From NCBI RefSeq assembly GCF_014203705.1, contig NZ_JACHJR010000001.1:6262001-6326000 (forward strand): a stretch of DNA of 64,000 nt, read 5' to 3'. The notes under the pieces are model-generated. The model worked only from the letters and a program-made list of their open reading frames with translations. It was not told the DNA's origin and did not search any database. Each line of letters starts with the position of its first letter. The stretch's first letter is position 1. Origin of the DNA: Kitasatospora gansuensis (GTDB lineage: Bacteria > Actinomycetota > Actinomycetes > Streptomycetales > Streptomycetaceae). Of this stretch, positions 59,901-64,000 are shown in pieces. Position numbers and translations under genes: made by a program.

Positions 59901-60725
59901 GATGCGGTCGGCGTCGACGGTGACCAGGAGGCGGTAGCCGCCGGAGTGGGTGATGGAGAGTGGGGCGCCGTGCTCGTCGTAGGCGAGGTCGTAGTGTCGG
60001 CCGTGCCGGTCGCGGACCCGGGTCAGCAGAGCTACCTCGCGGTCCGGCTGGAGGGTGAACTCCCGTATGAGGCCGGTGGACCGTTCGGTGAGGGTGTAGT
60101 CGCCGGTCTCGGGGTCGACGTCGAGCTCGCGGCGGCTGCCGGCGCCGGAGAAGGAGGGGTCGCCCGGCTCGGGGTGCGGGTAGGCCTGGGAGATGCGGTC
60201 TGCGCGCAGGTGGACGACGCCTTCGACGTCGACCTCCAGGCGCTCGTCGAAGGTGCAGACCCAGCGTTCGCCCATCCAGCGTCCGGCGGTGTAGCCGGAG
60301 TCGAAGCTGCGGGTGAACAGCAGCGGGAGCGAGCCGGGCAGTTGGGCGTCGACCTGGTCGATGTACATCCGTCCGGTGGCCATGTCGACCGGCTCGCCGC
60401 CGCCGCAGCGGGTGTCCAGCGGGCGGCCCTCGGTGCGGGGGCTCTTGACCTGCTCGCGGCCGCGGCCCTTGGGGTGGGAGTTGCCCGGTCGGCCCCGGCC
60501 ACCGGGACCCCGGGGGTGCGGGACGCCCTTGTGGTCGCCGCCCAGCATCTTCTTCAGGTCGGCCGCGTGTTTGGCGTCGGTCTCGCGGGTGTTGTGGGCG
60601 ACCTTCTTCAGGTTGTCGCCGGCCTTGCGGTAGAAGTTCTTGAGCGCCTTGCCGGCGTCCTCGGCGAGGGTCTTGCCGAGCTTCTGGGCGCTGTGCTCCA
60701 GGGCTTTGACGATCTGGTTGCTCAT
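56910..60725 (-). CDS. RHS-repeat polymorphic toxin with C-terminal, possibly ADP-ribosyltransferase-like, domain
   Basis: A 1271-residue protein; ATG 60725 overlaps the stop of the WXG100-like gene. Residues 1-105 are a Lys/Gly-rich lead-in. From about 105 comes a DUF6531-like segment (GEPVDMATGRMYIDQ). Residues about 240-1080 are YD/RHS repeats that build a toxin-enclosing shell. The core ends with RYYDPETGRYTTPDPLGL and a PT/DPLGL-type border. The last 117 residues (1155-1271) are the variable toxin domain, with VYRALSP, SPWISMTKNPDIAF, GVVAIDLRRMPY and SEVLAWQHIPADAIVG. The Arg, Ser-x-Thr and Glu pattern is what I would expect of an R-S-E ADP-ribosyltransferase, but this is not proven. 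No signal peptide is seen. Confidence 0.82.
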   Translation of the reverse strand: MSNQIVKALEHSAQKLGKTLAEDAGKALKNFYRKAGDNLKKVAHNTRETDAKHAADLKKMLGGDHKGVPHPRGPGGRGRPGNSHPKGRGREQVKSPRTEGRPLDTRCGGGEPVDMATGRMYIDQVDAQLPGSLPLLFTRSFDSGYTAGRWMGERWVCTFDERLEVDVEGVVHLRADRISQAYPHPEPGDPSFSGAGSRRELDVDPETGDYTLTERSTGLIREFTLQPDREVALLTRVRDRHGRHYDLAYDEHGAPLSITHSGGYRLLVTVDADRITALRLAGAGQDGHDALLMRYGYTDGHLTSVYNSSGKPMRFTNDTTGRLTSWTDRNNSQYLYTYDAHDRVIDEGGADGTLRFRFTYGDPDPTTGLKVHTETNALGHTTTYHVNEHAQITTQTDPLGNTTHFERDDYDRLLTQTDPLGRTTTYEYDGAGDLVTVTRPDGLQTTIGYLGELSLPTLITEPGGLTWQQTYNEDGLRTSITDPTGAVTIFGYDDNGHLAAATDPLGNTTLVRCDPAGLALEMTDPNGATTRYQRDAFGRCAAVTDPLGAVTGMTWTIEGRPAGRTAPDGTSESWTYDGEGNALTHTDQLGRVSSYEYTHFETLAGRTGPDGARLAFSHDADMRLTMVTNALGQQWTYTYDAAGRVVTETDFHGRTLTYELDAAGQLVSHIDPLGQRTNYRHDLMGRTVVKDAAGLVTTFAYDDADRLVRASNPDADVIRTFDPLGNLLTESVNGRTIAHSRDALGRRTLRTTPAGHTSARTYDAAGHPITLATPGGTLDFAFDAAGREHRRTIAGRLTLNNSWDSRHQLTGQALETHRQEVLQRRAFAYAADGSLTTVDDQLSGRRTFDLDSSGQVTAVHATTWSESYAYDLAGNITSADWPATGATKAALGARQYVGSQLSTAGRVRYEYDAAGRTTLRQVTRLSKKPDTWRYSWDAEDHLTEVSTPDGTRWRYRYDPFGRRIAKQRLAVDGSTVEEQTEFTWDGPALVEQTTRAPYLPGPHTLTWDYHELHPLTQTETITTAASDSGSQEQVDRRFFAIVTDLVGTPTELVDPATGTIAWRSTPTLWGHTTWPSDSSTYTPLRFPGQYFDPETRLHYNVNRYYDPETGRYTTPDPLGLTPDPNPDTYIHNPHTWTDPLGLSPHPGRPTGPDPHGHIVYRALSPHDNPANGLTARDPNNAGVRPLSHVAGKKRSPWISMTKNPDIAFDKYDQGHGVVAIDLRRMPYRYVDISDGPFPSSRRHSAYARKDSEVLAWQHIPADAIVGHWPGA

Positions 60726-61447
60726 TCGAAGCTCACCCCCGCGATCTTGGACTGGAAGTTCTGGGCGTGGCCGACCACGGTCTCGGCGTGGTCGTGCATG
60801 GTGCGGGCGTGCGCCTCCAGCGCGTCCGGGTCGATCCGGAACCCGGCGCCGGCGGCCGTGCCGCTGTCCACCCCAAGGGCGCTCGCGGTGGCTTCGAAGA
60901 CCAGGCCGCTCACCGCCCCCGCCACCGTGTCGATCAACGGCTCGATCGCGGCCTCGAGGACCTGCGCGATGATGTACTGCTCAAGCTGCTGCTCAAGGAA
61001 GTTGATCAGCCGCTTCGCGGTCTCCTCGATCAGGATCACCGCCGCCTCCGCGATCCCGAAGGTCGCCACCGCCGCCGCCTGGTCCGCGATGAACGCGGCC
61101 GCCAGCACCACCAGTTCGGCGATCGTCTCGACCTTCATCGCCACGATCACGTCCGCCGCCACGTCCAACGCGGTGGCCACCATGTGGCAGGCCTGCACCA
61201 GATCGTTCAGATGACTGTCCGACAGCGCCGCCCACTTGGCCAGCAGCGCCTCGTACGAGGCGCCCTCGTACGCCTCGCCCAGACCGTGGATCGTCGCGGT
61301 CGAGTCCCGATGGGACTCCTCCACGTTTTCAGCGAACTCTCGTACGTGGGACGCGAATTCCCTGACCTTGTCCTCGTTCACCGTGGGCCAGTTGATCCCG
61401 ATGAACGAGAGGAACGTGACCACCTCGTCGGGCAGCTCTATAGCCAT
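60722..61447 (-). CDS. WXG100/LXG-like, type VII secretion-associated protein
   Basis: A 241-residue protein; ATG 61447 with GGGGGAGG directly upstream. Two long helices in residues 20-110 (FASHVREFAENVEESHRDS, then EGASYEALLAKWAALSDSHL) have the spacing and W of WXG100-type proteins. Hydrophobic helices follow (about 110-200, VLAAAFIADQAAAVATFGIA) and a C-terminal helix. Such proteins are translated together with toxins exported by ESX systems. It overlaps the RHS gene start and so probably pairs with it. Confidence 0.75.
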   Translation of the reverse strand: MAIELPDEVVTFLSFIGINWPTVNEDKVREFASHVREFAENVEESHRDSTATIHGLGEAYEGASYEALLAKWAALSDSHLNDLVQACHMVATALDVAADVIVAMKVETIAELVVLAAAFIADQAAAVATFGIAEAAVILIEETAKRLINFLEQQLEQYIIAQVLEAAIEPLIDTVAGAVSGLVFEATASALGVDSGTAAGAGFRIDPDALEAHARTMHDHAETVVGHAQNFQSKIAGVSFE

Positions 61448-61555
61448 GCGAAACCTCCCCCGTCGAACGCATGCGCAGGCGAACGTAGCCCGTAAGTGCG
61501 TTGGAGGAAGCGGACATTGCCCGAACTTGACCGACCCTGACCAAGGACCGGCCGG

Positions 61556-62104
61556 TCAGTTCTCTTCGGGCCACCGGCCTTCGAGGTACAGCTGGATGAG
61601 CGCCGCGTGGGAGAGCGGACTACGGGGATCGGTCACGTCGCCGTTGGTGGTGTAGTCGAGGAGGACCACGTCCGGGATGCCGCGAAGGCGTTCGACCAGG
61701 TCTGAGGCCCGGTGCTCCAGCATCCAGCGGTAGGTCGGCAGGTAGATGCGGCGCCGGGCGGTCTCGTACGGCAGCAGCTGCTCACTCTGCGGGCCGGCCC
61801 GGTGGCCCTGGACAGGGCCGTACCGGCGTACCGTCCGCTTCAGCCCCTTCATCGTGGTGACCTCCAGCTTTCCGAGATCGATGTCGGCGTGTTCGAAGAC
61901 CTTGAGGGTCTGCCAGACGCCTTCCACCGACTGGCTGGTGACGCCGTCGAAGTACGGCACCGGCAGGCCACCGTGCGGATAGAACGGGCTCAGCCGCACC
62001 CACGGGTCAGGGGCTTTGGATGTCACATCGATGATCTCCGCGCCGGGGAACGCGGTGGTCAGTGAGGTCAAGCTACGGCGGCGGCTGGCAACACGAATCG
62101 TCAT
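61556..62104 (-). CDS. Conserved protein of unknown function (DUF6939-like)
   Basis: A 182-residue soluble protein; ATG 62104 has GAGGAAGAGAG upstream. It begins MTIRVASRRRSLTSLTTAF and contains VTSKAPDPWVRLSPFYPHGG and VEGVWQTLKVFEHADID, then ARRRIYLPTYRWMLEH. I associate this pattern with an uncharacterised Streptomyces/phage family. The basic Arg-rich N-terminus and absence of membrane segments suggest a cytosolic role. It lies between the toxin locus and treZ on the same strand. Confidence 0.65.
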   Translation of the reverse strand: MTIRVASRRRSLTSLTTAFPGAEIIDVTSKAPDPWVRLSPFYPHGGLPVPYFDGVTSQSVEGVWQTLKVFEHADIDLGKLEVTTMKGLKRTVRRYGPVQGHRAGPQSEQLLPYETARRRIYLPTYRWMLEHRASDLVERLRGIPDVVLLDYTTNGDVTDPRSPLSHAALIQLYLEGRWPEEN

Positions 62105-62176
62105 CGGACAGCTCTCTTCCTCGGTGGCACAAGATGCCAAGTCTGCCTCGTGCGACAGACATTCTCCGGCTTCCGA

Positions 62177-63898
62177 TCAACTTCGGAAGAGGGCGGTGGA
62201 GTCGGAGCCGAGCAGGAGGCCGTCGTCGGTCGCTTCGGCCCGGCCGAAGGTGGCGAGGAGGCTGGTGCAGGTGGTGGGGACGAGCTGTTCGGCGGGGCCG
62301 AGGTTGACGGCCAGTCGGTAGGGGCCGCGGTGGACGATGAGCCAGCGGGCGGCCTCGTCGTGGTCGACCCGGACCTCGGCGAGGTCGGGGTCGGTGAGGG
62401 CGGGGTGGTCGCGGCGCAGGCGGATCAACCGGCGGTACCAGGCGAGCAGTTCGGCGTGCGGGGCGGCGGTGGGTTCGGTCCAGTCCAGGGTGGAGGCGAG
62501 CACGGTGGCCGGTGCCTGCGGGTCGGGGATGGCGTCGGCGGACCAGCCGTGGGCGGTGAACTCCCGGCGGCGGCCCTGCCGGACGGCCTCGGCCAGGGCG
62601 GGGTCGGGGTGGCTGGTGAAGTACTGCCAGGGCGTCCCGGCGCCCCACTCCTCGCCCATGAAGAGCATCGGGGTGAACGGCGAGGTGAGCACCAGGGCGG
62701 CCCCGGCGGCGAGCCGGCCGGGGGAGAGGGTGGCGGCGAGCCGGTCACCGGTGGCGCGGTTGCCGATCTGGTCGTGGGTCTGGGTGTAGCCGAGCAGCCG
62801 GTGGCCGAACCGGGTGGGGAACGGGCGGCCGTGACCGCGGCCCCGGAACGAGGACCAGGTGCCGTCGTGGAAGAAGCCCTTGGTGAGGGTCTTGGCCAGC
62901 CCGGCCAGCGGCTCCCGGGCGAAGTCGGCGTAGTAGCCCTGGGATTCGCCGGTCAGCGTGACGTGCAGGGCGTGGTGGAAGTCGTCGCTCCACTGTGCGG
63001 TCAGCCCGAGGCCGCCCGCCTGACGCGGGTTGGTGGTGCGCGGGTCGTTCAGGTCGGACTCGCCGATCAGGAACAGCGGCCGTCCGGTGGCGGCCGCCAA
63101 GTGGTCCACCGAGGTGGAGAGTTCCTCCAGGAAGTGCAGCGCGCGGTCGTCCGCCAGCGCGTGCACGGCGTCCAGCCGGAGCCCGTCGATCCGGTAGTCG
63201 CGCAGCCAGCCGAGCGCGCTGCCGATCAGGTACGCCCTGACCTGGTCGGAGCCGGGGGCGTCCAGGTTGACCGCCGAACCCCAGGGGGTCTGGTGCCGGT
63301 CGGTGAAGTACGGGCCGTACGCGGGCAGGTAGTTGCCGGACGGGCCGAGGTGGTTGTGCACCACGTCCAGGATCACGCCGAGGCCCTTGCGGTGGGCGGC
63401 GTCGACGAACCGCTTGAGACCGTCCGGGCCGCCGTACGGCTCGTGCACGGCCCAGAGCGAGACGCCGTCGTAGCCCCAGCCGTGCCGGCCGGGGAACGGG
63501 CAGACGGGCAGCAACTCCACGAAGTCCACGCCCAGTTCGACCAGGTGGTCGAGCCGGGCGATGGCCGCCTCGAAGGTGCCGCCCGGGGTGAAGGTGCCGA
63601 TGTGCAGCTCGTACACCACCGCGCCGGGCAGCGGGCGGCCCTGCCACGGGGTGTCGGACCAGCGGAAGGCGGCGTGGTCGACGGGCCGGCTCAGCCCGTC
63701 CGGGCCGTACGGCTGACGGGGGGAGCGCGGGTCGGGCAGCGGCGGGCCGCCGTCCAGCCGGAAGCCGTAGTCGCCGCTCGGGCCGACCGCGGTCCACCAG
63801 CCGTCCCGGTCGGGCAGCCGGGTCATCGGGTGCGCCGAGCCGTCCACCTCCACCTCGACCCGGGACGCCTCGGGGGCCCAGACCTGGTACTCCGTCAC
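62177..63898 (-). CDS. treZ: Malto-oligosyltrehalose trehalohydrolase
   Basis: A 573-residue GH13 enzyme that releases trehalose from maltooligosyl-trehalose. GTG 63898. An N-terminal beta domain (YQVWAPEASRVEVEVDG) is followed by the catalytic barrel: VYELHIGTFTPGGTFEAAI, LDVVHNHLGPSGNY, the nucleophile Asp in IDGLRLDAVHAL, the acid/base Glu in FLIGESDLNDPRT, and TQTHDQIGNR. GEEWGAGTPW lies near the C-terminal part. The preceding gene ends 16 bases upstream, consistent with a treY-treZ operon. Confidence 0.95.
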   Translation of the reverse strand: MTEYQVWAPEASRVEVEVDGSAHPMTRLPDRDGWWTAVGPSGDYGFRLDGGPPLPDPRSPRQPYGPDGLSRPVDHAAFRWSDTPWQGRPLPGAVVYELHIGTFTPGGTFEAAIARLDHLVELGVDFVELLPVCPFPGRHGWGYDGVSLWAVHEPYGGPDGLKRFVDAAHRKGLGVILDVVHNHLGPSGNYLPAYGPYFTDRHQTPWGSAVNLDAPGSDQVRAYLIGSALGWLRDYRIDGLRLDAVHALADDRALHFLEELSTSVDHLAAATGRPLFLIGESDLNDPRTTNPRQAGGLGLTAQWSDDFHHALHVTLTGESQGYYADFAREPLAGLAKTLTKGFFHDGTWSSFRGRGHGRPFPTRFGHRLLGYTQTHDQIGNRATGDRLAATLSPGRLAAGAALVLTSPFTPMLFMGEEWGAGTPWQYFTSHPDPALAEAVRQGRRREFTAHGWSADAIPDPQAPATVLASTLDWTEPTAAPHAELLAWYRRLIRLRRDHPALTDPDLAEVRVDHDEAARWLIVHRGPYRLAVNLGPAEQLVPTTCTSLLATFGRAEATDDGLLLGSDSTALFRS

Positions 63899-63914
63899 AC
63901 TGCCTCCACGCTGC

Positions 63915-64000
63915 TCAGGATTCGGAGTCTCGCACCAGCAGGGCGACCGGATGGTCCTTCAGCAGCTCGGCCGCCGACACTTCGCCAGCTCCGACCGGAT
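63915..64000 (-). CDS. C-terminal end of a gene upstream of treZ, probably treY; truncated by window
   Basis: Only about 28 codons are visible, ending VSAAELLKDHPVALLVRDS and a TGA at 63915-63917. This type of ending occurs in malto-oligosyltrehalose synthases as far as I recall, and treY next to treZ is usual. The fragment alone cannot prove it. Confidence 0.4.
   Translation of the reverse strand, partial: PVGAGEVSAAELLKDHPVALLVRDSES

Noticed and set aside
1..64000. CRISPR arrays, rRNA genes, transposases or integrase-flanked attachment sites
   Set aside because: I looked for regularly spaced repeats, rRNA-like stretches, transposase motifs and a repeat next to the tRNA at 30044-30116 and saw none.

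Overview
The window is very GC-rich. It has dense codirectional operons, frequent GTG starts and GTGA/ATGA overlaps. It also carries actinobacterial signatures: an ANTAR response regulator, a DUF574-type methyltransferase, a proofreading-less PolA, Tat and lipoprotein signals, and large LuxR (LAL) regulators. The order pyruvate kinase, ANTAR regulator, liv ABC transporter, polA, hrpB, rpsA, coaE is, from memory, the order of Streptomyces core chromosomes. The organism is therefore most likely Streptomyces or a close relative such as Kitasatospora. I cannot name a species.

Region 1 (1-16.2 kb, all +) is the 3' part of a secondary-lipid or polyunsaturated-fatty-acid-type (Pfa-like) synthase operon. 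It starts with the end of a PfaA-like protein (KR-DH). Next come a 2396-residue PfaC-like protein (KS, chain-length factor, acyltransferase, two double-hot-dog dehydratases) and a PfaD-like enoyl reductase. Then follow two unusual acyl-CoA-dehydrogenase-like flavoproteins, an 83-residue protein that looks like the zinc ribbon of acetyl-CoA carboxylase AccD without its enzyme, a phosphopantetheinyl transferase and a COG2907-like flavin oxidase. Several genes overlap or nearly abut, so this is probably one transcription unit. It would make a polyene-like acyl chain and then modify it. A MerR-type regulator gene points the other way and faces a small monooxygenase-like gene and a 14-TM exporter gene (16.2-18.9 kb).

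Region 2 (18.9-28.3 kb) holds a small lipoprotein, a Tat-exported 5'-nucleotidase-family enzyme, a pair of divergent LuxR-type regulators (one an atypical response regulator, one a large ATP-binding regulator), and a three-gene envelope unit. That unit has two solute-binding-like proteins, one of them fused to a von Willebrand factor A domain.

Region 3 (28.5-50.7 kb) is core: pyk, a tRNA gene with anticodon CAA but a 5-nt variable loop, a PdtaR-like ANTAR regulator, livF-G-M-H-J, a thioesterase, polA, a 36-bp inverted repeat, hrpB, a methyltransferase, rpsA with a consensus promoter and strong terminator, an MMPL exporter, a MarR/metallo-beta-lactamase-fold pair and coaE.

Region 4 (50.7-64 kb) is accessory. 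Two adjacent genes of unknown function share a 24-residue Gly/Asn/Gln-rich motif, at the C-terminus of a membrane protein and at the N-terminus of a small protein. This resembles paired amyloid signalling motifs. After them come a DUF574 methyltransferase and a SoxR-type regulator divergent from a split transketolase pair, with a perfect 20-bp palindrome in an apparently leaderless promoter. Then comes a polymorphic-toxin locus: a WXG100/T7SS-like protein, a 1271-residue RHS protein with a C-terminal toxin domain, and a small putative immunity protein. Last are a conserved unknown gene and treZ, with the end of a probable treY at the window edge.
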